The notes: a model not told the origin generated them from the sequence alone. A stretch of DNA of 64,000 bases from CAXBNB01 sp040151475 (GCF_040151475.1 NZ_JBDKWG010000133.1:62001-126000); one strand, 5' to 3'. Counted from the first letter of the stretch, positions 37,648 to 46,776 are shown. Made by a program: numbers and translations.

Positions 37648-38785
37648 GACTAAGAGTAGTTGAAGGGTCTTGCAAAATAGCCAACAATGATGGTATAATA
37701 GTAGCCACAGCAGCTCCAACCGGAGCAATCAACAATGACCATAGCAGCAAAGTGTAGTCCATTTGAATAGAGGATGCAGTAATTTTGAAAATATCCGGAC
37801 CAAGTTGCATTGACAATACCACACCAATAACATACCCCAAAATGGCCGCTAAAACACCAATAATCAGAGATTTTCCTATAAACAACCATGCAATAGAAAA
37901 AGATCCGAAACCAACCGCACGGAATATTCCTATCTCCTGTCTCCTGTCATTTACATTGATTACTGCCAAGGCCGCTATCCAGATAAAACAAACAATGATC
38001 ACAATTGGTAAAATTACAGCAAAGTAGTTTTCAATAGTATGCCGCTGTTGTTTACGGGCATTGGCAATGGTTTTATTTACAATCACTTTGGCTTTGGGAA
38101 GTACCTGCCCAAGTTGCTTTCGCAGGTATTCCGTAGGATCTACTCCTTCAGCTAAACACAAGCAGTTAAGTGCCTTGATTTCGTTTATCCTTCCCTCCAT
38201 GTTTACCAGCTTTTGCAGTTCCGGTAAGTCCATATATATTTTTATATCTTCCTGGCTTCCTGTTTCCACCAGTGTTTTTTCCACAAAAAACTGCTTACCC
38301 AAAACATCAATACTATCACCGGGAGAAACACCAAACTGAGTGGCCAGTTCAAAGCCCAAATACACAGAATTTTCCGGCACCAAAAACAACATTGGGGTTT
38401 TCTTTCGATTGCCTTCAACTTCCAACTCAGGAGAAACTCCCGTAAGAATTACATCTTTGTCTTTCCACTGGATGGTATGATGTAAAGTGGCGGTAAGGTG
38501 GGCGTAAGATAAATCCTTAAATTGAACCAAAGATTTAATATATTCCTGAGGCATTGTGACCTTAGAATAGCCACTTATCCAATAGTCGTTCATGTCTGTA
38601 GCTTCAGGAATAATACTCAGGTTGAAACCCATATCCCGAGTCAGTCTGATCGTCTCTTTTTTTAAGGCTTGACCTAAAGTGAAAAACGACACAAAAAGAG
38701 CCACAGCAAGCACTAAAGCTAACAAAGCCAATGAGAAATTGGCTTTCCTGTATTTTAATTCCTTCAGTATAATAAACCACTTCAT
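37640..38785 (-). CDS. MacB/FtsX-type ABC transporter permease
   Basis: A 381-residue permease with one N-terminal helix (about residues 17-40), a large periplasmic domain, and three C-terminal helices (from about 258), the FtsX/MacB layout. NDRRQEIGIFRAVGF is the cytoplasmic loop typical of the family. It is the first gene of the operon. The 225-nt space upstream contains an inverted repeat TTTACT-ATT-AGTAAA (38852-38866), a possible operator; no well-spaced promoter was found. With the ATPase it would move or release a lipoprotein or small molecule at the outer face of the inner membrane. Confidence 0.88.
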   Translation of the reverse strand: MKWFIILKELKYRKANFSLALLALVLAVALFVSFFTLGQALKKETIRLTRDMGFNLSIIPEATDMNDYWISGYSKVTMPQEYIKSLVQFKDLSYAHLTATLHHTIQWKDKDVILTGVSPELEVEGNRKKTPMLFLVPENSVYLGFELATQFGVSPGDSIDVLGKQFFVEKTLVETGSQEDIKIYMDLPELQKLVNMEGRINEIKALNCLCLAEGVDPTEYLRKQLGQVLPKAKVIVNKTIANARKQQRHTIENYFAVILPIVIIVCFIWIAALAVINVNDRRQEIGIFRAVGFGSFSIAWLFIGKSLIIGVLAAILGYVIGVVLSMQLGPDIFKITASSIQMDYTLLLWSLLIAPVGAAVATIIPSLLAILQDPSTTLSHE

Positions 38786-39010
38786 GCTACAACAAAACTA
38801 ATCAATTTTCATTCCAAAAATTGAATATATATTAAATTAATGTTATGTTTATTTACTATTAGTAAAGTAATTTTAACACATCAAAGCCAGGTATATGGCT
38901 AAAGTTAATAATAGCAGAACAGGTAAATAAATACTCCACCTGAAAAAGTACCATTAAAATTCAAGAAGCATTTAACCTACTTGATTTTTCTCAACATTAA
39001 AGAGATTAAA

Positions 39011-39958
39011 TTATAACTCAGCTCTGAACTTGGATACCATACTTTTTTCTCTTACAAGGTCCTGAACATCAAACGTGGGATGAGGTAAGATCAAGCATTC
39101 TACCAGGTCATTTTCACCACTTATGTAGTCTATTATTTCCTTGCTGATATCTGTAGGATAATCGTCTTTCTGGTAGTATTTGGTAGGAATTTCGTTGAAC
39201 TCATCCAAGCTGCATTCCGATTTGGCTTTGGTTAGAATAATTCTTCTGGCAATTGGAGATTTAGAAAAACCCAAAGACAAATAGATTCCCCTCAACAATT
39301 TAAACTTTCGCGTAAACGGTTGAATCAATTGAATCAAACCAGTTTCTTGTATATCGTCTCTTGAGTCAATCAAATGCATGCTGATCATGTGGCTGCCACA
39401 TAGGAACATGAAACCTTCAAATGGGTACTGTGAATGCTGATTCCCTTTGTAAACTTCCACATGTTTTTTCAAACTGTTGTTACTCACAAGCAAAGGTTCA
39501 TGCTTTATGGTATTAGAATTAGAAGAAAGAGTGAAACAATCGTACAATCCTAAAAAATGAGAATTTATTGTTTCATAAGAATTGGCTATAACTTTCTTGT
39601 ATGGATCATAAAATTGTGAATTCTGATTTATGACAGTTTCATTCGAAACTGATTTAAGTGTTTTGATATAAGAAGAAATATTTCTTATGGTCTTTTCCTT
39701 TGAAATATTATTGACCAAATCAAAAGCTTTGTCAATTGCCACTTCATCCGAATGTGATTTTACTTTGGGTTTGATAATGGCAGGAATTACTGTTTTGCAC
39801 AAACCAGACAAAACAGGAGGGTGAAGTCCCAGAATTTGGGAAATTTCATGCATTTTATAGCCTTTGTCTTTGATCTCTTGAACCAGGATCAGAAATTCTT
39901 GTGATTGCTCTCTTATTAATTCCATTTCATTTTTTTTCGTACAAAACATTTGTACCAT
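39011..39958 (-). CDS. Helix-turn-helix protein, putative transcriptional regulator, family not recognised
   Basis: A 315-residue protein. The N-terminal part contains a helix-turn-helix-like stretch (MHEISQILGLHPPVLSGL). The remainder is predicted soluble, with no signal peptide or membrane segment, and contains PFEGFMFLCGSHMISMHLID and a loosely sensor-like C-terminal half that I cannot assign. In-frame starts at 39949 and 39925 are also possible. It lies upstream of, and on the same strand as, the nine-gene operon and is divergent from the phosphodiesterase gene at 40343. The palindromes at 40006-40040 are 48-82 nt from its start, so autoregulation is plausible. Confidence 0.65.
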   Translation of the reverse strand: MVQMFCTKKNEMELIREQSQEFLILVQEIKDKGYKMHEISQILGLHPPVLSGLCKTVIPAIIKPKVKSHSDEVAIDKAFDLVNNISKEKTIRNISSYIKTLKSVSNETVINQNSQFYDPYKKVIANSYETINSHFLGLYDCFTLSSNSNTIKHEPLLVSNNSLKKHVEVYKGNQHSQYPFEGFMFLCGSHMISMHLIDSRDDIQETGLIQLIQPFTRKFKLLRGIYLSLGFSKSPIARRIILTKAKSECSLDEFNEIPTKYYQKDDYPTDISKEIIDYISGENDLVECLILPHPTFDVQDLVREKSMVSKFRAEL

Positions 39959-40005
39959 CCATTGTAGTGATCACAGTAATCTGAACAGTAAGGCAGTCAA
40001 CCTTC

Positions 40006-40040
40006 CATTAATTAATGAAACTAAATATTAATTAATATTT
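40006..40040. promoter_or_regulatory. Two perfect AT palindromes, candidate operators
   Basis: CATTAATTAATG (40006-40017) and the 18-bp AAATATTAATTAATATTT (40023-40040) are perfect palindromes 5 nt apart in the divergent 384-nt gene-free stretch 39959-40342. The core TATTAATTAATA recurs exactly at 58996-59007 and 59028-59039. The rest of the stretch is very AT-rich and shows nothing else I can name. Confidence 0.5.
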
Positions 40041-40342
40041 ATCATCTTGACCAATCTAATATTTAATAATCAAACTTTAAAAAAAATCTTAATTCGTAGA
40101 AAAATAAAGTTTATATTTTACATTTTATCGATAAAATAGTATTAATTGTATTTTGAATATTAGTAAATTTTTAAAACACATATATAATATATGTAAATAT
40201 ACTTACCTTTAGGTTTCTATTATATTTTATTGTTTTTATCTTGAAAAAAGACAAATCAACCTACCTCAAAGTCAATTTTTTCCTATATCAGTATATATTA
40301 AGAGAGATGAACAATACGTACGAAGTGAACCTTAATACTTTT

Positions 40343-42238
40343 ATGAAAAAGCTATTTATTTTACTCATCACCATTATTTCTAATCTTTGCGCTGTTCAGG
40401 CTCAAAAAGTAAACAAGGTTTTGATTTTCGGATTAGATGGGGCCAGGCCAGATGCCATCCAATTTGCAAATACTCCCAACATAGATGCATTAACGGCCAA
40501 TGGCACTTACTCATGGGATGCACTGAATGAAGGCACTACCTCCAGTGGGCCAGGGTGGTCAAATATTCTCACCGGAGTATGGCAAAACAAGCACGGAGTA
40601 AATGACAATTCCTTTTCCGGCAGCAACTACAGTACTTACCCTCCTTTGTTCAAGTACATAGAAGATTTCAACCGACAACTGTTTACTGTTTCTGTATGCG
40701 AATGGAGTCCGATTAACAATTCAATTGTAGGCAATTATGCCGACGAAACTATCAACACAACTGGCTCTGCAGATACTGAAGCAAAAGTGATTTCTTACCT
40801 AAAGTTTGGAAACCCAGACCTTTTGTTTGTCCATTTGGATTCTCCAGATGGTGCTGGTCATGGATACGGTTTTTCATCAGACGTACCTCAATATGTTTCA
40901 ACACTTGAGGCTGTAGATACTTCTATAGGAAAAATGCTTGAGGCACTGGCATCCAGGCCCAAAAGAGACAATGAAAATTGGCTGATACTTTTGACTACCG
41001 ATCATGGTGGATTGGGTCAAAGTCATGGGGGAAATTCTATAGAAGAACGCAATATTTTCTTTATAGCAAGTGGTGACAATGTAGAGAAGAAAAAAACAGA
41101 AAAATCTCCTGGTGAAGAAAAAATAATAGAACCCGTTGAAAATTGCTTAAATGACCCTGTGGAATTATACTTCGATGGAAATAACGATTACATTCAAATA
41201 CCTGAGTCGCCTCTTTTAGATTTTGGTACCTCTCAGGATTTTTCTGTAGAAGTACGGATCAGAACCGCAACTGCAGCAGATGTAAGCATAGTTGGAAATA
41301 AAGACTGGGGCACAGGTCGCAACAAGGGTTTTGTGTTCTCTTTTAGTAGTGGCACCTGGAAAGTAAATGTCGGTGATGGAGGATTCAGCAACCGTGTGGA
41401 TATAAATGGAAATAATGTATCGGACAATGAATGGCATACACTAAGTGCCACTTTTGACCGAGATGGAGATTTAAAAATATATGAGGACGGGACATTGGCA
41501 GGAAGTAAGTCATTGACCAATATTGGTGATATTACTACCGGATTACCATTTTCGATAGGAGCTGATGGTTTGAAAGCCTATGATTATAAAGGTTACATTG
41601 CTGAAGTCAGGGTTTTTAACAATATTCTGGACGCAACTGATATAGACACCTGGAAATGTAAAAAGTTAGATAATACTCATAGTAAGTACGACAACCTGAT
41701 TGGTTATTGGAGGTTGGTAGATGGAGAAAATGTCACCACCGTGGCGGACTTAAGTAGCTCAAAATTAGACGGATCTCTCACAGGAGCTATCTGGGAAGAT
41801 GCTACTGATAGTGAAACTATTATAGAATATGATTATTCTGAAACACCCAGACAAGTGGATGTTGTTGCCACAGCGTTGGAATACCTATGCATCCCAATCG
41901 ATCCCGACTGGAAGCTCGATGGAGAAATTGTTGGAGTGACTTGCGTAGAACCTGTTATTGCCTCATTGTCAGATAATTTAGAAGCAAGAAATTTAATGGT
42001 ATATCCAAATCCATCAAATGATGGACAGAGTTTGAATCTCATCTATTCAGGCAATAAATCAGGCCAAAAAGCAGTAGCTATTCTTTATGACAACACGGGC
42101 AAAAAAATTTCCAAGCAGAAAATGATTTTGGAAGAGAAAATGACTTTTGATGTGAAAGACATTCCTCCGGGAATATACAACCTTGTGCTGGAGTTGAAAT
42201 CTAACCAGCTTAAAACAGGCCATATTTCAATCAAATAA
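40343..42238 (+). CDS. Secreted alkaline-phosphatase-superfamily phosphodiesterase with LamG and T9SS tail
   Basis: A 631-residue protein with a signal peptide to about residue 20. The type I phosphodiesterase/alkaline phosphatase domain (about 22-260) keeps the expected centre: Asp32 in FGLDGARPDA, a candidate nucleophile Ser68 in TSSGPGWSNILTG, Asp169 and His173 in DSPDGAGHGYG, Asp220 and His221 in LTTDHGG, and His228 in GQSHGGNS. A LamG/concanavalin-like domain follows at about 280-440 (SIVGNKDWGTGRNKG), then a Por/T9SS tail (MVYPNPSNDGQ to the end). It should be displayed on the surface or released and hydrolyse a phosphate ester or diester. The start at 40343 was chosen for its signal peptide; the frame is open 34 codons further upstream. 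It converges on the oxidase gene, 15 nt away, with no terminator between. Confidence 0.9.
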   Translation: MKKLFILLITIISNLCAVQAQKVNKVLIFGLDGARPDAIQFANTPNIDALTANGTYSWDALNEGTTSSGPGWSNILTGVWQNKHGVNDNSFSGSNYSTYPPLFKYIEDFNRQLFTVSVCEWSPINNSIVGNYADETINTTGSADTEAKVISYLKFGNPDLLFVHLDSPDGAGHGYGFSSDVPQYVSTLEAVDTSIGKMLEALASRPKRDNENWLILLTTDHGGLGQSHGGNSIEERNIFFIASGDNVEKKKTEKSPGEEKIIEPVENCLNDPVELYFDGNNDYIQIPESPLLDFGTSQDFSVEVRIRTATAADVSIVGNKDWGTGRNKGFVFSFSSGTWKVNVGDGGFSNRVDINGNNVSDNEWHTLSATFDRDGDLKIYEDGTLAGSKSLTNIGDITTGLPFSIGADGLKAYDYKGYIAEVRVFNNILDATDIDTWKCKKLDNTHSKYDNLIGYWRLVDGENVTTVADLSSSKLDGSLTGAIWEDATDSETIIEYDYSETPRQVDVVATALEYLCIPIDPDWKLDGEIVGVTCVEPVIASLSDNLEARNLMVYPNPSNDGQSLNLIYSGNKSGQKAVAILYDNTGKKISKQKMILEEKMTFDVKDIPPGIYNLVLELKSNQLKTGHISIK

Positions 42239-42253
42239 ATGATCAATTTAAAG

Positions 42254-43489
42254 TCATCCAGACTTTTTATGAGATCTGGCATCAGCACATCTCTGCCTGA
42301 ACTCTTCGCTCAAAGGATTTAAAGCCCCAAACCGATCAATTTTAAAAGGATTGATATCGCAATATGGGTTTGTGCCTGTAATGATTTCACTAATTATTCT
42401 GCCCATGCCTCCTGATACTGCTACTCCGGCTCCCGAACACCCGGTAGCAGCCAGAAAACCCTTAATCTGAGGTAGCCCACCTAAAACAAACATCCCATCA
42501 GGGGTATAAGTCGATACACCAGCTATATAATGTGCTATTTCTATTTCATCGAATTTTGGAAAAAATCTTTGCAACCGTTCTCCTTGTTCTAAAAGGATAT
42601 TCCATCGGTCTTCAGGATCCCCAAAAACATAACCAGTCAGATCGGATGGTAATTTTTCCGGATTGAAATGCACCGATTTTGATTCCCTTAATCCAAACAA
42701 CAAAGCACCCGATTCCGGTCTGGTATAAGCAGAGGCATCCGGCAATATCACAATCGGTTGAGTTGCAGGAAACAATTGAGGGTTGGCAGAAGTAATCCAA
42801 TAGTTACTCCTTACTGGAGTCACCGGCAATCCTATTCCTACTTGTAAGGAAAGTAGATTAGACCAGGCACCTGCAGCATCAACAACATAATCACATTCTA
42901 TTATTCCATCTTTGGTTTTCACTCCCTTTATACAGTCACCCTCTTGTACCAACCCTTCTATATTAGTGTATTGTTGTATGACTGCTCCATGCTTTCTGGC
43001 TGCTTCCGCAAAGGCATTTGTCAAAACATAAGCATCCATAAATGCATCATCCGGCATAAAAGAAGCCTTTATGATTTCATCCGTTTTTAGCCATGGCACC
43101 ATAGCCTGCATCTCTGATTTTGAAATGTAAGAGTGTGAAATATTGAAATCATCAGCAATAGAAGTCAATTGATCCAAATCCTCAACACTTTTATCCGAAG
43201 CAGCTAGGTGCAAACTACCAACCATCTGAATGTCTAATTTGTTTTCAATTTCATCATTCAGGCTATCCATCGCATGATAAGTTTCCTGTACCAGGGGTAT
43301 GATATCAGGTTTGCTTCGGATTTTGGTGAGTAAAGAAGCAGCAAGGCTGGTGTTTCCAGAGCCAATTGTATTTCTTTCAAGCAACCTTACTTTTACACTT
43401 TTTTTTGCAAGATAGTAGGTAATGGCACACCCAATTGTTCCTGCTCCTATTACTACAACTTCAGATTTGCCGTTTTGGAAACTATTCAT
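42254..43489 (-). CDS. FAD-dependent oxidoreductase of the DAO family
   Basis: A 411-residue flavoenzyme with the dinucleotide fold at the N-terminus (VVVIGAGTIGCAITYYLA, then LLERNTIGSGNTS) and the C-terminal FAD segment FLAATGCSGAGVAVSGGMGR. The DAO family includes D-amino acid, glycine and sarcosine oxidases and the beta subunits of opine or hydrogen cyanide-forming dehydrogenases. There is no signal peptide, so it acts in the cytoplasm. A terminator upstream (43536-43579) separates it from the PUL-like operon, so it probably has its own promoter. The substrate is likely an amine or amino acid, by family. Confidence 0.88.
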   Translation of the reverse strand: MNSFQNGKSEVVVIGAGTIGCAITYYLAKKSVKVRLLERNTIGSGNTSLAASLLTKIRSKPDIIPLVQETYHAMDSLNDEIENKLDIQMVGSLHLAASDKSVEDLDQLTSIADDFNISHSYISKSEMQAMVPWLKTDEIIKASFMPDDAFMDAYVLTNAFAEAARKHGAVIQQYTNIEGLVQEGDCIKGVKTKDGIIECDYVVDAAGAWSNLLSLQVGIGLPVTPVRSNYWITSANPQLFPATQPIVILPDASAYTRPESGALLFGLRESKSVHFNPEKLPSDLTGYVFGDPEDRWNILLEQGERLQRFFPKFDEIEIAHYIAGVSTYTPDGMFVLGGLPQIKGFLAATGCSGAGVAVSGGMGRIISEIITGTNPYCDINPFKIDRFGALNPLSEEFRQRCADARSHKKSG

Positions 43490-43535
43490 TTTTTATAAAT
43501 CAATAAACCTTATAACTGATGATAACGATTTAAAC

Positions 43536-43579
43536 TAAAAATTCTCAAACAACATACTTGAAAGTAGTTGCTTGAGAAT
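43536..43579 (-). terminator. Intrinsic terminator of the PUL-like operon
   Basis: On the minus strand ATTCTCAAGCAAC (43567-43579) pairs with GTTGTTTGAGAAT (43541-43553) through 13 bp including one G-T wobble, with a further inner stem, and is followed by TTTTT (43540-43536). It lies 28 nt after the small lipoprotein gene. Confidence 0.85.
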
Positions 43580-43607
43580 CGTAACTTAGGTTGGTTATTG
43601 TAAATAA

Positions 43608-44066
43608 TTATAATCTTTGAAATGACACTTGATAGCTCCCTATGGCATCACCTCTTCCTGTTGCATTTACAGCATTGAATAGAATAGTGATTGTATCAAT
43701 ATTATCAGAGTAGCTAATAGTAAATGAAGTGATTGGACCTACTTCAGTAAGCACTACATCGGTAGTAGTAGTACCATCAGCCCAGGCCCAACTTCCTGTT
43801 TTGTTTCCGAATGTGGACAATGATCCGTCAGACAAAAACTTATCAGGATTTCCATTCTCATCTACGGTAAATAATAGTGTCAACAAACGGATGGCATCAG
43901 CTGACTCTATATCAGGAGCCACAATATTAAACGCTGCACCCCAGTCACCCGCTAAATTTTTTGCTGCTATTTGCTGATCCGTAAACTCATGCTCAGACAG
44001 TTTATCTTCGGTACAACTCATTGAAAATGATGTTATTACCAATAACAGTATCGTATATTTTTTCAT
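43608..44066 (-). CDS. Small lipoprotein of unknown function
   Basis: A 152-residue lipoprotein (signal ending in SFSMSC). The mature part is short and beta-rich, with LAGDWGAAFNIVAPD and NKTGSWAWADG, and may be a lipocalin-like barrel. No family was recognised with confidence. It starts 11 nt after the degenerate phosphodiesterase gene and is the last gene before the operon terminator, so it is probably a surface accessory of this uptake locus. Confidence 0.8.
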   Translation of the reverse strand: MKKYTILLLVITSFSMSCTEDKLSEHEFTDQQIAAKNLAGDWGAAFNIVAPDIESADAIRLLTLLFTVDENGNPDKFLSDGSLSTFGNKTGSWAWADGTTTTDVVLTEVGPITSFTISYSDNIDTITILFNAVNATGRGDAIGSYQVSFQRL

Positions 44067-44077
44067 AATAATTCCGT

Positions 44078-45955
44078 TTAATTTTTAATAACAAATTTCC
44101 CTTTGTAACTGAAGGTCTTTCCCTGAATATGGTACAGGTAATAACCTTTGTTGTGAGAAGAAACATCAAGTGAAATATCAGAATATCCTGTGGTCAATGA
44201 TTCAAATTGGATTTTTTCACCATTCAAATTAAAAACAGAAACAGTCACTTCATTACCGGGCTTCAAGGTTTCACTAAAATGAAAATTAAGCCTGTCACTC
44301 GCCGGATTAGGATAGATAGCAACATCTTTCGTCTCCATTCTTACATCAGTCCCCAATACAATGTTAGGAATTACCAAATCAACAATATTTCCATCTAAGC
44401 CCCAATCAGAATCTATATCAACTCCCAAGTGTGACAATAAGGTTGTAGCGATATCCACATGAGTAATAGATCCGTTTGCAGGTACTCTTTTTGTCCCGAC
44501 CAGCTCACCATCATACCCATTACCGCTCGAATCAACTACTTTTTTTCCTTCATGTTCATCAAATTTCCAATAAGCAATAATATGATCCCAGTCCGGGTGT
44601 CTGTTTTCTATATTTTTTTCATCTTTCCAGGCAGCTATAGTCGCAGGATCAAGTACCTTGTCAAAAATCCTTACTTCATCATATACCCCTTTCCATTGAT
44701 TACTCCCATTGGCGTAAGCTAATGTACCATCTTCACCCAATGCCAGATAATCATAAGGGCTTCTGATAGAAGCATCGTCACCATACCCCAAAGGTGTCCT
44801 ACCAGACTCCAAACCATCTGTGTAAAGAATCGCATCTCCATCCTTATCAAAACTAAGCACCAAATGATGCCACAAATCATCTTCAATAGGCCATTTGGAT
44901 GCATCCAAATCAATATCCTTTCTGTTTCCATTCTGATCTGCTACATTGAATTGCCAGGAAGATCCTCCTCTTGCCAACACCCAACCCGGGTTACCACCAC
45001 TGTTCCAGTCTTTATCTCCGATAATACTTGGATCAGAACTGGCATCTTTTGGCTTCACTCTCAATTCAACGGTGAAATCATTCATATTTTCAAGCTTGGT
45101 GCCAGTCTTATCAATTTTGACATATTCATTAATTCCAGGTCTTAAAAACACTGCATTATCCTTGCCTTTTTCTGCATCTAAAATATCGAGAATAAACTCT
45201 CTGTTTCGAACAAAATCACCACTGATAAAAATAAATGGAGAAATTTCATCCAAACTCTTTCCACCAATTTTTCCGTCAATTGTTCCTCCATGGTTGGTGG
45301 TTAAAACAATCATCCAGTTTTCATTCTGATAGCTTGATCTGGCTGCCAAAGAACTGATAACAGTGCCAACCTGTTCATCATAATATTGGATAGCTTTGAT
45401 ATACTCAGCTCTTCTGGCGTCAAAGCCTTTGCCTTCACCATAAGCTTCATGAAACACCTGATCCAATTGAACAAAAAATGCACCCACATCCTGATTCGAT
45501 TTTATATAATCAGATGCCTCAGCAACTACTTCATCATCAGAATCAAAAGACACATTGTGACTAATGTTGGATGGTATTTGTGTTGCTATAGAATCATTGC
45601 TTACAAATGAAGCCGTTTTGATGCCTGCTGCTTCTATATAGTCAAAGAAATGTGGGTAAGTGGCATAATCATTTTGAGTAAAAGTCGGCTGTTCAACCTT
45701 ATGTTTAGCCGGCCATACACCAGTAAGTAAAGACGACCAGGTCGTAGAATTATAAGTAGGAGCCAGCGTAAGACCTGAATAGGTATATGTGGCGTTTTGT
45801 ATCAACAAATCTATATTGGGTGTATGTGCTACTTCCCAAGCCTTTGGATTGATACCATCCAAACTGATGATTAAAAACTTAGGTGTACTTTGTGAAAATA
45901 CATTACCTATTGCAAACATCAGGCACGATATTGTGAGTAAAACTTTAAATCTCAT
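44078..45955 (-). CDS. Catalytically degenerate alkaline-phosphatase-superfamily protein with LamG and T9SS tail
   Basis: A 625-residue paralogue of the protein at 40343-42238, with the same order: signal peptide, phosphodiesterase-like domain (about 25-260), LamG (about 270-430, SIIGDKDWNSGGNPG) and Por/T9SS tail (YPNPASDRLNFHF). Compared by eye with the paralogue, the expected nucleophile is Asn69 instead of Ser, and the ligands Asp169, His173, Asp220 and His228 are replaced by Phe168, Tyr172, Asn221 and Ile230. Only the first Asp (Asp33) and one His (His222) remain. It is therefore most likely a binding protein that kept the fold. The reading frame is intact, so this is not a pseudogene. 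It is co-transcribed with the lipoprotein gene upstream (12 nt). Confidence 0.88.
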   Translation of the reverse strand: MRFKVLLTISCLMFAIGNVFSQSTPKFLIISLDGINPKAWEVAHTPNIDLLIQNATYTYSGLTLAPTYNSTTWSSLLTGVWPAKHKVEQPTFTQNDYATYPHFFDYIEAAGIKTASFVSNDSIATQIPSNISHNVSFDSDDEVVAEASDYIKSNQDVGAFFVQLDQVFHEAYGEGKGFDARRAEYIKAIQYYDEQVGTVISSLAARSSYQNENWMIVLTTNHGGTIDGKIGGKSLDEISPFIFISGDFVRNREFILDILDAEKGKDNAVFLRPGINEYVKIDKTGTKLENMNDFTVELRVKPKDASSDPSIIGDKDWNSGGNPGWVLARGGSSWQFNVADQNGNRKDIDLDASKWPIEDDLWHHLVLSFDKDGDAILYTDGLESGRTPLGYGDDASIRSPYDYLALGEDGTLAYANGSNQWKGVYDEVRIFDKVLDPATIAAWKDEKNIENRHPDWDHIIAYWKFDEHEGKKVVDSSGNGYDGELVGTKRVPANGSITHVDIATTLLSHLGVDIDSDWGLDGNIVDLVIPNIVLGTDVRMETKDVAIYPNPASDRLNFHFSETLKPGNEVTVSVFNLNGEKIQFESLTTGYSDISLDVSSHNKGYYLYHIQGKTFSYKGKFVIKN

Positions 45956-45967
45956 ATCTCAAATATT

Positions 45968-46765
45968 TTATTTGTAAAAAGTGACTTTGTAACTACCAGG
46001 CTTACCAAGTGCAAAATTGATGTACCGTTGGTCTTCATTTAGATAAACATAAGTATCTGCAGGACGGACTGGAAAATCAACTTCCCAAAGTTCACCTTCT
46101 GCGGTATCGTCAACAAAAATGCCTTTGAAACCCTTTGCCCTCTCGGCTACAAAATCTATTGAATCAGCAGGTATAACAACGGAATTTTCATCGTAGGCTG
46201 TAAATAGAATCTGATTAGGAGAATCTGCAATACGCTCAATTACAGGAACTCCGCTTTGAAAATCGCTAAATCCAATGATATCAAAATCTTTTACTTCTAA
46301 GATTAAGGCATCATCCAGTATGGCTGAACCTGATACATTAGTGACCTTAATATTGAAATGATATTTGTCAGCTGCTATGTTATTGCCTTCTCTTACTATA
46401 AGCTTACCTGTATATTCTCCCACGCTTACAGCGGGCAGACTTGCTATTTTGGTTTTCAATGCCAATGCTTCAGCAGACTCATTTCCTGTGATGGCCTGAG
46501 TGTAAACAGGTACTTCGATCAACTCAAACAGCGCATCTGTAGAAGAACCATTCTCGGCGGTTACGCTTTCAATCTCAAATTTTATAGGTAGAGAAGATTT
46601 AGAAGACAGAAACTCCCCCAATTCATCTCCTAAGCTGGTGACAATGGTCTGTTTCTTATCTTTATACTTGATATCTACAGACAAGGTACCTTGCGTTTCC
46701 GGCTCTTCACAACCCCATATACCTATGGTGCAAAGGGTTATGAAAGTATATAATATTCTTTTCAT
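45968..46765 (-). CDS. Surface lipoprotein of the uptake locus, function unknown
   Basis: A 265-residue lipoprotein (signal ending in IWGCEE) placed between the fasciclin lipoprotein and the degenerate phosphodiesterase. It is rich in predicted beta strands, with no enzymatic motif. Its position after a SusC-SusD-fasciclin cassette is where surface glycan-binding proteins usually lie, so substrate binding is the likely role. It starts 11 nt after the fasciclin gene's stop. Confidence 0.78.
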   Translation of the reverse strand: MKRILYTFITLCTIGIWGCEEPETQGTLSVDIKYKDKKQTIVTSLGDELGEFLSSKSSLPIKFEIESVTAENGSSTDALFELIEVPVYTQAITGNESAEALALKTKIASLPAVSVGEYTGKLIVREGNNIAADKYHFNIKVTNVSGSAILDDALILEVKDFDIIGFSDFQSGVPVIERIADSPNQILFTAYDENSVVIPADSIDFVAERAKGFKGIFVDDTAEGELWEVDFPVRPADTYVYLNEDQRYINFALGKPGSYKVTFYK

Positions 46766-46776
46766 GTTATTCTAAT

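Noticed and set aside
27303..38785. Reading the operon as an ordinary molybdenum cofactor cluster
   Set aside because: Only a carrier, an E1 and an importer are present; no other molybdopterin gene or molybdoenzyme is in the window, and the two largest genes have no role in that pathway.
38793..38818. TAGTTTTG with TTTG on the minus strand as a promoter for the nine-gene operon
   Set aside because: The spacer is 14 nt and the transcript would begin only a few nucleotides before the start codon.
44946..45329. Plus-strand open frame of 127 codons
   Set aside because: Antisense to the degenerate phosphodiesterase gene, whose domains run uninterrupted through this stretch.
44078..45955. Calling the second phosphodiesterase-like gene a pseudogene
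   Set aside because: The frame, signal peptide, LamG domain and sorting tail are intact; only catalytic residues changed, which fits a functional non-enzyme better.
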